A stretch of DNA of 64,000 bases from Chitinophaga sp. (lineage in GTDB: Bacteria; Bacteroidota; Bacteroidia; Chitinophagales; Chitinophagaceae). The translations under genes were made by a program, and so were the position numbers. Positions 26,012-34,421 of the stretch are shown here, in pieces. A model generated the notes under the pieces. That model worked only from the letters and a program-made list of their open reading frames with translations. It was not told where the DNA came from and made no database searches. How positions within the stretch are numbered: position 1 is the first letter of the stretch; the number at the start of each line of letters is the position of its first letter. The stretch is from NCBI RefSeq assembly GCF_017745275.1, contig NZ_JAGHZS010000003.1, forward strand, positions 304,693 through 368,692. The letters are read 5' to 3'.

Positions 26012-27019
26012 ATGGAGCGCAAATTAAACATGTATAAACCACAAGTTATAAGACGTATATTTTTATGTTGCTTACTGGGGTTGTTGTATCCTTTCAGCCT
26101 GCTGGCGCAGCAGGCGGTAGATGTAACGGCTAAAGCAGATACCAACAGTATCAGAATTGGTGAGCAGATAAAGCTACAGCTTACCGCCACGCTTACGCCG
26201 GCACAGTTTAAGGACGCTAATTTTAAAATACTGTTCCCTGTATTGCCGGATTCCCTGGATCACTTCGATGTGGTTACCCGTACTGCTATAGATACCTCGG
26301 TAAACCAGGATCAACATATTCTTCACCAAACATTTACGCTCACCAGCTTTGATTCCGGCCACTGGGAGATTCCTCCTATGCGGTTTGAAGTCATTACCGG
26401 TGCAAATGCTACTTCCGACTCAGCAGTGACCCTGCCTATTGGAATAGATGTAAATACCGTAGCAGTAGATACTACCAAAGCATTTAAACCTATTAAAGCT
26501 GTACAATCGGTACCCTGGAGTATCTGGGATTACTGGCTGTACATTGCCATTGGGATTACGATCGCATTGGTGGGTATTGGTATCTGGTGGTATCTCCGGA
26601 CAAGACCTAAGACAGAAAAAGTAGTGCATGTACCAACGGTTTCTCCATATGAAATTGCGACACAGGAGCTGAAAGTACTGAAAGAAGAGAAATTGTGGCA
26701 GCAGGGAGATATCAAACAATACTATACGCGGTTAACAGATATCCTGCGTACTTACTTTGAGCATCAGTTCAATATCGCTGCGCTGGAGCAAACCAGTGAA
26801 GAGTTATTACAGAATATTAAGCCGGTAACAAAACTGAACCAGCAACGGGACAAACTACGTAGCCTGCTGACTATTGCTGACCTGGCAAAATTTGCCAAGC
26901 TGCAGCCTACTGCCGATGAGCATGAAGATTGTATGCGTAAGGCAGAAGAAATCCTGGAGTGGACCAAACCGAAAGATGGTCCCGCGGAAAACGTAGCAGG
27001 AGAAAAACAACAAGCATAA
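26012..27019 (+). CDS. BatD-like exported membrane protein
   Basis: The 335-residue protein has a signal sequence ending LLAQQ (about residue 34), an Ig-like or beta-sandwich periplasmic domain with the string RIGEQIKLQLTATL, one membrane helix at about 172-195 (YWLYIAIGITIALVGIGIWWY), and a cytoplasmic helical tail (AEEILEWTKPKDGP). The position and layout match the short BatD-like proteins of Bacteroidota Bat loci. An alternative ATG at 26030 would remove six residues and give a cleaner signal peptide. Its end is separated from the batA ATG by 29 bp. Confidence 0.82.
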   Translation: MERKLNMYKPQVIRRIFLCCLLGLLYPFSLLAQQAVDVTAKADTNSIRIGEQIKLQLTATLTPAQFKDANFKILFPVLPDSLDHFDVVTRTAIDTSVNQDQHILHQTFTLTSFDSGHWEIPPMRFEVITGANATSDSAVTLPIGIDVNTVAVDTTKAFKPIKAVQSVPWSIWDYWLYIAIGITIALVGIGIWWYLRTRPKTEKVVHVPTVSPYEIATQELKVLKEEKLWQQGDIKQYYTRLTDILRTYFEHQFNIAALEQTSEELLQNIKPVTKLNQQRDKLRSLLTIADLAKFAKLQPTADEHEDCMRKAEEILEWTKPKDGPAENVAGEKQQA

Positions 27020-27048
27020 AGCCAGAAGGGATCTTAATTAGAAAATTG

Positions 27049-28059
27049 ATGGATTTTTCAACGTGGAAAAATATTGAATTTGCCTACCCGGTTTTCCTGT
27101 GGCTGTTGCTGCTGGTACCGGTACTGATATACTGGTACTTTGCCCGGAGCAAAGGCCGGCAAAGTGTGATGATGATTTCTTCCCTGGAAGGGTTGAAGGG
27201 ATTACCGGTATCATGGAAGGTGCGTTTCAGACCGTTGTTGCTGGTGTTACGACTGCTGGCCATCATTGCGCTGATTGTAGCGCTGGCCCGGCCGCAAACA
27301 TCCAATACTTCTGAAAGCATCGATAGCGAAGGAATTGATATCGTAATGGCGATAGATATCTCCGGCAGTATGCTGGCAGAAGACCTGCAACCCAATCGTA
27401 TGGAGGCCGCAAAAAAAGTGGCTATGGACTTCGTGGATAAACGTATCAGCGACCGCATAGGCCTGGTAGTTTTCTCCGGGGAAAGTTTTACGCAATGCCC
27501 GATCACCACAGATCATGCGGTATTGAAAAACCAGATCATGCAGGTGAAAAGCGGTATGCTGCAGGATGGTACCGCTATCGGTATGGGACTGGCCACTTCT
27601 GTAGATCGCTTACGTAACAGCCATGCCAAAAGTAAAGTCATCATTCTGCTCACAGATGGAGTTAACAATACCGGTCTCATAGACCCATTGACCGCACTGG
27701 ATATTGCCAAAGCCTTTAAAATCAGGGTATACACTATCGGTGTAGGTACCATCGGTAAAGCGCCTTTCCCCATGCCTATGGCGGATGGCAGCGTGCAAAT
27801 GGTGATGCAGGATGTGCAGATCGACGAGCCGCTGATGAAGAAAATATCTAAAGAAACCGGCGGGAAATATTTCCGTGCCACCAATACCTCTGATCTGAAA
27901 AGTGTTTACAATGAAATTGATCAGTTGGAGAAAACCAAAGTTGAAATTACTTCCTATAAACGCTTTGCAGAACATTTCTTCCTCCTGGCGATGATTGCCC
28001 TGGGATGTATTTTGCTGGAAGTAGTATTACGGTACAGTGTATTCAAGAGCTTACCATAA
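27049..28059 (+). CDS. batA: BatA-like VWA-domain membrane protein
   Basis: The 336-residue protein has two N-terminal membrane helices (FLWLLLLVPVLIYWYF and LLLVLRLLAIIALIVALARP), a von Willebrand A domain with an intact MIDAS Asp103-Ile-Ser105-Gly-Ser107 (AIDISGSMLAEDLQPNRME) and later LLTDGVNNTG, and a C-terminal helix (FLLAMIALGCILLEVVL). It should dock with the MoxR/DUF58 proteins at the inner membrane. The frame opens 30 codons earlier, but the ATG at 27049 gives MDFSTWKNIEFAYP, the usual family start. batB, the TPR gene batC and the long batD, which usually follow, are absent; a heptad repeat and rsgA come next. Confidence 0.93.
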   Translation: MDFSTWKNIEFAYPVFLWLLLLVPVLIYWYFARSKGRQSVMMISSLEGLKGLPVSWKVRFRPLLLVLRLLAIIALIVALARPQTSNTSESIDSEGIDIVMAIDISGSMLAEDLQPNRMEAAKKVAMDFVDKRISDRIGLVVFSGESFTQCPITTDHAVLKNQIMQVKSGMLQDGTAIGMGLATSVDRLRNSHAKSKVIILLTDGVNNTGLIDPLTALDIAKAFKIRVYTIGVGTIGKAPFPMPMADGSVQMVMQDVQIDEPLMKKISKETGGKYFRATNTSDLKSVYNEIDQLEKTKVEITSYKRFAEHFFLLAMIALGCILLEVVLRYSVFKSLP

Positions 28060-28070
28060 ATAGAAAATAA

Positions 28071-28142
28071 AAAGTAAAAAGCCATTGAGGTGAATGATAA
28101 AGGCAATCGGCCTTCTCATTCACCTCAATGGCTTTTTACTTT
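28071..28142. repeat. Heptad inverted-repeat element, copy 4
   Basis: Perfect 27-bp arms (28071-28097 and 28116-28142) with an 18-base loop that can pair a little further (AAGGC/GCCTT). Core GCCATTGAGGTGAATGA differs from the other copies at several sites, each mirrored on the other arm. It lies 11 bases after the batA stop and 12 bases before the rsgA -7 box, so it probably separates the two transcripts. Confidence 0.85.
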
Positions 28143-28154
28143 ATCCTTTATGCT

Positions 28155-28162
28155 TACCTTTG
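28155..28162 (+). promoter_or_regulatory. Candidate rsgA -7 box, possibly leaderless transcript
   Basis: TACCTTTG is an exact TAnnTTTG box with only eight bases between it and the ATG at 28171. Transcription would start at or within a few bases of the start codon. The -33 position is T-rich but not an exact TTG. Confidence 0.55.
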
Positions 28163-28170
28163 GGCTTCTT

Positions 28171-29109
28171 ATGCAAGAAGCTACAGTATATAAATCAACG
28201 GGAAGCTGGTATGTGGTAAAAACTGCCACAGGCGAAACATTTCAGGCAAGGATGAAGGGGATCTTCAAAAAAGATGAAGATATCACTTCTACCAATCCTA
28301 TTGCCGTAGGCGATAGGGTTACCATAGAGCCGGATGATAGTGATGCCAATGCTAAAAACGCCATGATTACAGCTATTGGCGACCGTAAGAACTATATTGT
28401 GCGCAGCTCTCCTCATGGGAAAAACAAAAAGCATATTGTAGCGGCTAATATGGACCAGGCTATGCTGATCTGTACTGTAAAGGAGCCTCGTACTTCACAG
28501 GGCTTTATAGATCGTTTCCTGGTTACTGCAGCGGCTTATCACATCCCGGTAATACTGGTATTCAACAAGAAAGATATTTACAAAGCCAAAGAAATAGAGA
28601 AATATGAGGAACTGGCAGCCCTATACGAAAGTATTGGTTACCGGGTGCTGTTAATATCTGCGGCTAAAGAGGAAGGAGTAGATGAGGTAAGGGAATTGCT
28701 GAAAGATAAAACCACGCTGATGTCAGGGCATTCCGGGGTGGGAAAATCTTCCCTGATCAATGTGCTGATGCCGGGTCTGGATCTCCGTACCAAGGCGGTG
28801 AGTGGCTGGAGTGGTAAAGGATTACATACCACTACATCTGCTGAAATGTACGACCTGCCTTTTGGCGGCTGTTTAATAGATACACCCGGTGTGCGGGAAT
28901 TTGGTATTGTAGATATCACCAGGGCGGAGTTATCTCACTATTTCCTGGAAATGCAACCTTATCTTAGCCAGTGTCAGTTCAACAACTGTTTGCATATCAA
29001 TGAGCCCGGCTGTGCGGTGAAAGCGGCTGTAGAAGAAGGCGATATTGATGCAGACAGGTACGTTAGCTATGCTACCATCCTGGAAACCATCGAAGAAACG
29101 CAATACTGA
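28171..29109 (+). CDS. rsgA: Ribosome small subunit-dependent GTPase A
   Basis: RsgA is the circularly permuted GTPase that assists late 30S assembly. The 312-residue protein has an N-terminal OB fold (TGETFQARMKGIF), the permuted G motifs (FNKKD at G4, then G1 GHSGVGKSSLIN near 186 and DTPGVREFG), and a C-terminal zinc site CQFNNCLHINEPGC with Cys, Cys, His and Cys in the family spacing. The reading frame runs back to 28090 within the repeat element, but the ATG at 28171 gives the proper N-terminus and fits the -7 box. Confidence 0.96.
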   Translation: MQEATVYKSTGSWYVVKTATGETFQARMKGIFKKDEDITSTNPIAVGDRVTIEPDDSDANAKNAMITAIGDRKNYIVRSSPHGKNKKHIVAANMDQAMLICTVKEPRTSQGFIDRFLVTAAAYHIPVILVFNKKDIYKAKEIEKYEELAALYESIGYRVLLISAAKEEGVDEVRELLKDKTTLMSGHSGVGKSSLINVLMPGLDLRTKAVSGWSGKGLHTTTSAEMYDLPFGGCLIDTPGVREFGIVDITRAELSHYFLEMQPYLSQCQFNNCLHINEPGCAVKAAVEEGDIDADRYVSYATILETIEETQY

Positions 29110-29256
29110 TTATCCTCTCCCCGGCTTACCTAATTCGTCCAGTACTTTTTCTGCACCCCAGTTACGCCTGGGCTGCGGACAACCTTTCTTTTGGGTACGA
29201 CAGGCTCCTAACAGGATTGTAGCCAGCAATAAGGCAATAGGAACGGCTTTACGCAT
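29110..29256 (-). CDS. Tiny lipoprotein, 48 aa (paralogue of its neighbour)
   Basis: Hand translation gives a 48-residue protein with signal segment MRKAVPIALLLATILL, lipobox LGAC (Cys19), then RTQKKGCPQPRRNW and a short charged tail ending GKPGRG. The C-x3-QKxGCP pattern after the lipidated cysteine is the same as in the gene 10 bp upstream, so the two look like tandem paralogues. The stop codon directly abuts the rsgA stop on the other strand. Function unknown; the second Cys could form a disulfide. Confidence 0.75.
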   Translation of the reverse strand: MRKAVPIALLLATILLGACRTQKKGCPQPRRNWGAEKVLDELGKPGRG

Positions 29257-29266
29257 GAGGAATTTT

Positions 29267-29419
29267 TTAGAATAAACGACTCATTTGTTTACCGGCCTTG
29301 CGGTTGCTTTGCTTGATATCTTTCGTGTAGTAGTTGGAAGCGGGGCATCCTGTTTTCTGCGATGAACAGCTGGTAAACAGGATGCTGCCTAATAAAAGCA
29401 GGCACAAAATAGGTTTCAT
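29267..29419 (-). CDS. Tiny lipoprotein, 50 aa
   Basis: Hand translation gives a 50-residue protein starting MKPILCLLLLGSILFTSC, with Cys18 as the lipidated residue, then SSQKTGCPASNYYTKDIK and a basic tail ending KQMSRLF. It shares the C-x3-QKxGCP signature with the downstream 48-residue gene. It lies 49 bp after the gamma carbonic anhydrase gene on the same strand and could be read from that promoter. No known family comes to mind. Confidence 0.75.
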   Translation of the reverse strand: MKPILCLLLLGSILFTSCSSQKTGCPASNYYTKDIKQSNRKAGKQMSRLF

Positions 29420-29468
29420 AGGGAGGGTATTTGCCTGCAATATAATAATTTTCTATAACATATGAAGG

Positions 29469-30005
29469 TTATGGTTGTTTTACGCCGAGGGCGTCTTCGT
29501 ACCAGGAGGCATACATGCTATAGTTTTTGGAGATGCGGTTAATTTCTCCGTTTATCAGCGCCATATCGATATCCTTTACTTTTACGGCAGGTACGCCGGC
29601 ATATATAGTACCCGGTTCTACGTTAGTGCCACTCAACACCACAGCGCCGGCCGCAATAATGCTATTACTGCTGATATGTGCATTATCCATTACAATAGCG
29701 CCCATACCAATTAATACATCATTATCTATTGTACAACCGTGAAGGATAGCATTATGGCCAATAGACACATTATTACCAACAATAGTTTTGGATTTCTGAT
29801 AAGTACAGTGAATTACTGCACCGTCCTGCACATTCACGTTTTCACCGAGACGGATGCTGTTTACATCGCCGCGAATAACTGCATTGAACCATACTGTGCA
29901 ACCTTTACCCATCACTACGTCCCCTACAATGGTAGCATTGGGAGCAATGAAACTGTCTTCAGGAAACTGAGGAGTGATGCCTCTGAGTGGTATAATGTAC
30001 GCCAT
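29469..30005 (-). CDS. Gamma carbonic anhydrase-like hexapeptide-repeat protein
   Basis: The 178-residue protein is a left-handed beta-helix of the YrdA/PaaY/gamma-CA group, with hexapeptide repeats throughout and the metal-binding histidines His66 (VIHCTY), His84 (SIGHNA) and His89 (LHGC) in the spacing of the Cam family. The short C-terminal helix (INGEINRISKNYSMYASWYED) packs on the helix. Carbonic anhydrase activity is possible but many relatives show little. A minus-strand TATATTTG box (30039-30032) lies 27 bases upstream of the start. Confidence 0.92.
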   Translation of the reverse strand: MAYIIPLRGITPQFPEDSFIAPNATIVGDVVMGKGCTVWFNAVIRGDVNSIRLGENVNVQDGAVIHCTYQKSKTIVGNNVSIGHNAILHGCTIDNDVLIGMGAIVMDNAHISSNSIIAAGAVVLSGTNVEPGTIYAGVPAVKVKDIDMALINGEINRISKNYSMYASWYEDALGVKQP

Positions 30006-30065
30006 AATAATGTGTTTTAATGCTTATGTTACAAATATAACAATTACTAATTAGCAGTTGTTTTC

Positions 30066-30073
30066 TAACTTCG
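30066..30073 (+). promoter_or_regulatory. Weak candidate promoter for the aminotransferase gene
   Basis: TAACTTCG differs from TAnnTTTG at one position and lies 23 bases upstream of the ATG at 30097. It faces the gamma-CA promoter box at 30032-30039. Confidence 0.3.
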
Positions 30074-30096
30074 CAAAGAACAGAGCAGTTAGTGAT

Positions 30097-31278
30097 ATGA
30101 ACAACAGGCAACTTTTTTTGCAGCACGTAGCGCAAACTTCCGATGCACCGCTGGCGTTGGAGATAGTGAAAGCAGAAGGCATGTATATGTGGGATGTAAA
30201 TGGCAAGCGATACCTGGATCTTATTGCCGGCATCAGTGTATGTAATGTGGGGCATTGCCATCCCGCTGTGGTAAAAGCGATACAGGAACAGGCGCAGCAA
30301 TATATGCACCTGTTGGTGTATGGAGAATTTGTGCAGTCGCCGCAGGTTGCTTTTGCTACGCTGCTCACAGAACATCTTCCGGAGCAACTGAACTGTGTAT
30401 ATTTCACTAACTCTGGTGCAGAAGCGGTAGAAGGGGCCATGAAGCTGGCAAAACGATATACCGGCAGAACAGAAATAGCTGCGTTTAACCGCAGCTATCA
30501 TGGCTCTACACAGGGTGCACTCAGCATCCTGGGCGATGAGTACTGGCGCAATGCTTACCGGCCCTTATTACCGGGCATACAACACCTGGAGTATAATAAT
30601 TTTGAATCACTGGAGTTAATTACGGAGCGTACAGCCGCTGTGATAGCAGAAACGGTCCAGGCCGAAGGTGGTGTGAACGTTCCACAACGGGAATGGCTAC
30701 ACGCACTTCGCAATAAGTGTACAGCTACCGGTGCGTTATTGATACTGGATGAAATTCAATGTGGTTTTGGGAGAAATGGTACGCTCTGGGCATTTGAACA
30801 ATTCGGTATTGTGCCCGATGTACTGTTGCTGGGGAAAGCATTAGGCGGTGGTATGCCGTTAGGTGCCTTTATTGCTTCCCGCGATATCATGTGGTCGCTC
30901 ACTAATAACCCGGTGCTGGGGCATATCACCACATTTGGTGGCCATCCGGTGAATTGCGCAGCAGGTCTTGCCGGCTTTAAAGCTTTGCTGGATCAGGATT
31001 TATTGAAAGATGTGAAAGCAAAGGAGCAACTGTTTCTACAGCATCTGCAACATCCTGCTATTAAATCAGTGCGCGCACTTGGATTGATGATTGCTGTAGA
31101 GTTTGAAAATTTCCCTGTCAATAAAAAAGTAATTGATTATTGCATTGCCAAAGGTATGGTAACGGACTGGTTCCTCTTTGCCGCTGAATGTATGCGCATT
31201 GTGCCGCCACTCATTATTACACCGGAAGAAATTGTATGGGCCTGTAAGCTGATTTGTGAAGCAGCAGAAGCTATTTAG
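30097..31278 (+). CDS. Class III pyridoxal-phosphate aminotransferase
   Basis: The 393-residue enzyme transfers an amino group from an omega-amino acid or acetylornithine-type substrate to 2-oxoglutarate. PLP-site features are the conserved NSGAEAVEGAMKLAKRYTGR, Asp218 in LILDEIQCGFGR, and the Schiff-base lysine Lys247 in LLGKALGGGMPLGAF. Acetylornithine, 4-aminobutyrate and ornithine aminotransferases all look similar here, and no arginine or GABA gene is adjacent. The ATG at 30097 is preferred to an earlier TTG at 30058 because MNNRQLFLQHVAQTSDAP is the normal start. Confidence 0.93.
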   Translation: MNNRQLFLQHVAQTSDAPLALEIVKAEGMYMWDVNGKRYLDLIAGISVCNVGHCHPAVVKAIQEQAQQYMHLLVYGEFVQSPQVAFATLLTEHLPEQLNCVYFTNSGAEAVEGAMKLAKRYTGRTEIAAFNRSYHGSTQGALSILGDEYWRNAYRPLLPGIQHLEYNNFESLELITERTAAVIAETVQAEGGVNVPQREWLHALRNKCTATGALLILDEIQCGFGRNGTLWAFEQFGIVPDVLLLGKALGGGMPLGAFIASRDIMWSLTNNPVLGHITTFGGHPVNCAAGLAGFKALLDQDLLKDVKAKEQLFLQHLQHPAIKSVRALGLMIAVEFENFPVNKKVIDYCIAKGMVTDWFLFAAECMRIVPPLIITPEEIVWACKLICEAAEAI

Positions 31279-31279
31279 A

Positions 31280-31375
31280 GCAAAAAGCAAAAAGCATAAA
31301 GCAAAAAGCGATTGGAGCGATTGATCAAAGCGTATAATATCCGCAATGGTCAATCGCTCCAATCGCTTTATGCTT
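31280..31375. repeat. Heptad inverted-repeat element, copy 5
   Basis: Perfect 18-bp inner arms (31307-31324 and 31350-31367, core GCGATTGGAGCGATTGA) with a 25-base loop. The outer left side has extra 7-bp units (GCAAAAA, GCAAAAA, GCATAAA, GCAAAAA) and the right side only one, so unit number differs between arms. It fills the gap between two convergent genes exactly: it starts 1 base after one stop and ends at the next. Confidence 0.85.
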
Positions 31376-31768
31376 CTAGGAATTCAACCGGCTTAAAGAC
31401 AATGTGACGCTCTTCGCAAATAATTCTATCGTATCCTGCTCTCCTATTGCCAGGTAGTAATAATATTTACCCTGGGAAGTCATTTCATGAAAGTTATTAT
31501 TGTACTTGAACTTTCCGCGGTAAAAATGCTCCAGGATGCCACTGTTGCCGGTTTTTTCCGGATGAATGGAAAAGTTGGTCATCGTCACCTGGTGAAAGTC
31601 AACAATCACTTTAAAGTCGTCGTTGGTAAATCTTAATTGCAATTTTTTTTCGGCAGCATCTAACTGTATTTTGATGCATTGGTAGTCGTGCTGCAAATCG
31701 TAAGGATGGCCATCTATCTCACCCCTGGTGATGCTTTCCTGCAGTGGTGTATGCGTTACATCTTTCAT
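31376..31768 (-). CDS. Small hypothetical protein, 130 aa
   Basis: A cytoplasmic-looking protein starting MKDVTHTPLQESIT, with alternating beta strands (KIQLDAAEKKLQLRF, FKVIVDFHQVTMTNFSI, KYYYYLAIGEQDTIEL) and no signal peptide or membrane segment. No family recognised. The frame extends 15 codons upstream into the end of the DUF5686 gene; the ATG at 31768, 10 bases downstream of that gene's stop, is the likelier start. Probably co-transcribed with it. Confidence 0.7.
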   Translation of the reverse strand: MKDVTHTPLQESITRGEIDGHPYDLQHDYQCIKIQLDAAEKKLQLRFTNDDFKVIVDFHQVTMTNFSIHPEKTGNSGILEHFYRGKFKYNNNFHEMTSQGKYYYYLAIGEQDTIELFAKSVTLSLSRLNS

Positions 31769-31778
31769 GAGCCGGCAA

Positions 31779-34286
31779 TTAAAACTGTAGTTTGAAGCTA
31801 CCAAATACGCCAAAACGTTTATTGGCCGGTTCTCCTGGTGTTACATCCGGAGTTACCCTCCAGATAAAGTCTACCCGCAGGAATTTGAAAATGTTTTCTA
31901 TACCGGTGCCTAATTCCAGGTAGGGATTACCTTCCAGCGTTTTGAAAGCATACCCGTTGTTCAGGTTCAGTTGTTGATTAGAGGTAGAAAGCGAACCAAT
32001 AACGCCTTTGGCGGTCCAGAACTGGCGCCATTTTAATTTTTTAATCAGGGGAATGTAGCCAAATACGCCATTACCAATCGTGTGTTCCACATTGAATCCT
32101 ACATATTGATCGCTGAGGAATTCAAAGCGATTCATCATGTTAAAGGCGTATTTGTTGTAGTAATAAATTTCATTACCCGGATGTACTTCGAGGGAGGTAT
32201 AAGGTACGGTACCAAAAATTTTACCGCCAAATACATTGTAATAGAAGGAGCCAAAAGGAGGCAGTTTCACATAGTCAGAAACACTCAGCGTGGCGCGCTG
32301 GTATTGCTGGCCACTGTTGCCAATGCCAGGGATACCTGCTGCCAGCTTCAATTCTGCAATAGGATATTTACTTCCTAAACTGATGCGATAGTAGTTACCT
32401 TCCAGGAATTGCTCGTGGAAAGCATAGCGTAATTTCACTTCCACTTCCATGCTGGTGAGTGGATCCCTGTTGTTACCCAGCTTTGGGTAAAACGCCGCTG
32501 TGGGCAAGGGTTCGTAAGGTCTTACCTGTTTGTAGATCAGGTTCAGCTGGTGTGAAAATCCACTGTAATATTCTTTAAAGAATTCCACGCGTTTTTCATC
32601 TACCATTAAAAATTTCTGTGGCACACCGCCCTTGCGGATGGCCAGTGTAAAGATATTATCTGTACCAACTTCGTCATAGTAGTGGGTACCATTGTCCAGG
32701 TCTTTGGTGTAGGCGGCATAAATATAAGTGCGTGGATGCCTTTTCAGCAGCCAGAGTGCAGATATTTTTCCTTTATATACCTGGTCTTTGAAGCCATAGG
32801 CCAGGTAGCCGTACAGGTAAAGATCTTTATTGAACTTGGGGGTGGTACCGAGGTCCAGTCTCAGGCGGAATCCTTCCAGCCTGTTTTGGGAAAACAGGTA
32901 GTAATAGGGGCCAAATTCAATGGGGCCTACCGGTTTATAACCGGTGGCGAGGAAGCGGATGGTATTGGAATAGGTACGGAATAATGGCATTTTCTGAAGC
33001 GTATCTACCATTTTGTAAATGCCTTCTTCATTTTTGCTGAGATTTTCCGGGCGATTGTCCATCCAGAAAGAGTCTTTCCGTATACGTGCGCTATCCAGTA
33101 CTACTACAGGTTCAGGATATCTTTTGTCGCTGAAGATGTTGGTGGCAGCAGTATCATTTGTTAATACGTTATCGTAGGTCGTTGTTTTCCGGCCAATGAA
33201 GTCAAACGTTTTTCCCGGTCTGGGGCTGGGCGCCCAGAAGTCGGCGATGAATTTATCTTTATACAGGAACCAGGAGCTATCTTGTAGTTGCCGGAATTCC
33301 TGTACCATGCTCACTTTATGTACGAAATTGATATTAGCATCTTTTGGAACGGACAAGGTGGTTTTCTGTACGGCGTACGTAGTATCGTGTACCCAGAGAT
33401 CGCCAATAAAGGTGTTTTCTCCCTTTCGTTTAGGCGTGAAGTTTAGCTTGATGAATCGTTGTCCGCTGATATATTGGGTATCGGCAATCGAGTAGTCGTA
33501 ATAGAAGGCGCCGTTGTGATGTATCGGGCTTACAAATTGTTTATCAAATACCGGGATGAAGTTATTGTATATGTTGATGTTTTGATACATGCTTCCCAGG
33601 AATTTGGTCACGCTTTCGTTGTCGATTCCGGAGGTACGGGCGGCTTTGATAATTTCTTTTGTTCTGCGTGGGCTCGACTGGAAATAATAATCAGAGAGCG
33701 TTTCCGTGAGGAAGATAGGCAGAAAGGGTTTGTCTTCCGAGGTGCTGTCGATGTTATCCAGGATAAACGCAAACGGTTTGGTGAAGCGGTTCCGGCCAAG
33801 TTTCTCTTTGTTGAGGTTCTTCATATCCAGTTCCAGCTTATTATATACCTCGTATTTGTAGTTATCGAGGCGATTGTAGTTATTTTCCGGTTTGTGTTTA
33901 ATAATTTGTTTGAGCAGGATGAGGGCCCAGTTTACGTTGGCTTTTATTTCATATGTTTTCAGTGAAACATCGGAGCGGGTTACCTCGAAGTTGATGGTTT
34001 GTTCTTTCAGGGTTCTGTTTACGGGGAGTTGGAGAATAGTATACCCCATTACCCTTACCAGTAATGAATCTGATGGGATAACATTTAGTTCGAAGAGGTA
34101 TTTACCTTCCGCGTTGCTTACCATACCGGTTTGGGTATGAGCAAATTGAAGAGTAGCGAAGGGGATGATTTCCTGTGAGTGCGCGTCCCTGACCACTCCA
34201 CTAACCTTGTACTGCTGCGCCATCAAACCTGAACACCAAACGCTTACGCCGATGATTATTGCTAATATTCTTTTCCAGCCAACCAT
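31779..34286 (-). CDS. DUF5686 outer-membrane protein with carboxypeptidase-like N-domain
   Basis: The 835-residue protein has a signal peptide ending LMAQQ (about residue 24), a CarboxypepD-regulatory-like domain (about 25-110; VSGVVRDAHSQEIIPFATLQF, then NAEGKYLFEL), a middle region with a conserved YKYEVYNKLELDM start, and a C-terminal part rich in alternating Tyr/Lys strands that should form a beta barrel, ending FGSFKLQF with the aromatic C-terminus of outer-membrane proteins. Members of this Bacteroidota family have no known biochemical role. The first ATG in a plausible position is at 34286; an earlier TTG at 34298 is less likely. Confidence 0.88.
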   Translation of the reverse strand: MVGWKRILAIIIGVSVWCSGLMAQQYKVSGVVRDAHSQEIIPFATLQFAHTQTGMVSNAEGKYLFELNVIPSDSLLVRVMGYTILQLPVNRTLKEQTINFEVTRSDVSLKTYEIKANVNWALILLKQIIKHKPENNYNRLDNYKYEVYNKLELDMKNLNKEKLGRNRFTKPFAFILDNIDSTSEDKPFLPIFLTETLSDYYFQSSPRRTKEIIKAARTSGIDNESVTKFLGSMYQNINIYNNFIPVFDKQFVSPIHHNGAFYYDYSIADTQYISGQRFIKLNFTPKRKGENTFIGDLWVHDTTYAVQKTTLSVPKDANINFVHKVSMVQEFRQLQDSSWFLYKDKFIADFWAPSPRPGKTFDFIGRKTTTYDNVLTNDTAATNIFSDKRYPEPVVVLDSARIRKDSFWMDNRPENLSKNEEGIYKMVDTLQKMPLFRTYSNTIRFLATGYKPVGPIEFGPYYYLFSQNRLEGFRLRLDLGTTPKFNKDLYLYGYLAYGFKDQVYKGKISALWLLKRHPRTYIYAAYTKDLDNGTHYYDEVGTDNIFTLAIRKGGVPQKFLMVDEKRVEFFKEYYSGFSHQLNLIYKQVRPYEPLPTAAFYPKLGNNRDPLTSMEVEVKLRYAFHEQFLEGNYYRISLGSKYPIAELKLAAGIPGIGNSGQQYQRATLSVSDYVKLPPFGSFYYNVFGGKIFGTVPYTSLEVHPGNEIYYYNKYAFNMMNRFEFLSDQYVGFNVEHTIGNGVFGYIPLIKKLKWRQFWTAKGVIGSLSTSNQQLNLNNGYAFKTLEGNPYLELGTGIENIFKFLRVDFIWRVTPDVTPGEPANKRFGVFGSFKLQF

Positions 34287-34392
34287 ATCTGACAACAATA
34301 TTATATCATTTATCGCTATTCTACACGCCTGCTTTCTTGTAGGTAACGCAGTTATAACAAAAAATTATATTTTAAGATTCAAATATTTCTCT

Positions 34393-34410
34393 TAGCTTTG
34401 TATTGCAAAG
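34393..34410 (+). promoter_or_regulatory. Promoter -7 box overlapped by a palindromic operator (site 1)
   Basis: TAGCTTTG (34393-34400) is an exact -7 box. Its last five bases start the inverted repeat CTTTG-N5-CAAAG (34396-34410), followed by TACTTTT. The same repeat recurs before creD (35383-35399). The nearby winged-helix regulator is the obvious candidate to bind it and block transcription of its own unit. Confidence 0.6.
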
Positions 34411-34421
34411 TACTTTTCTGT

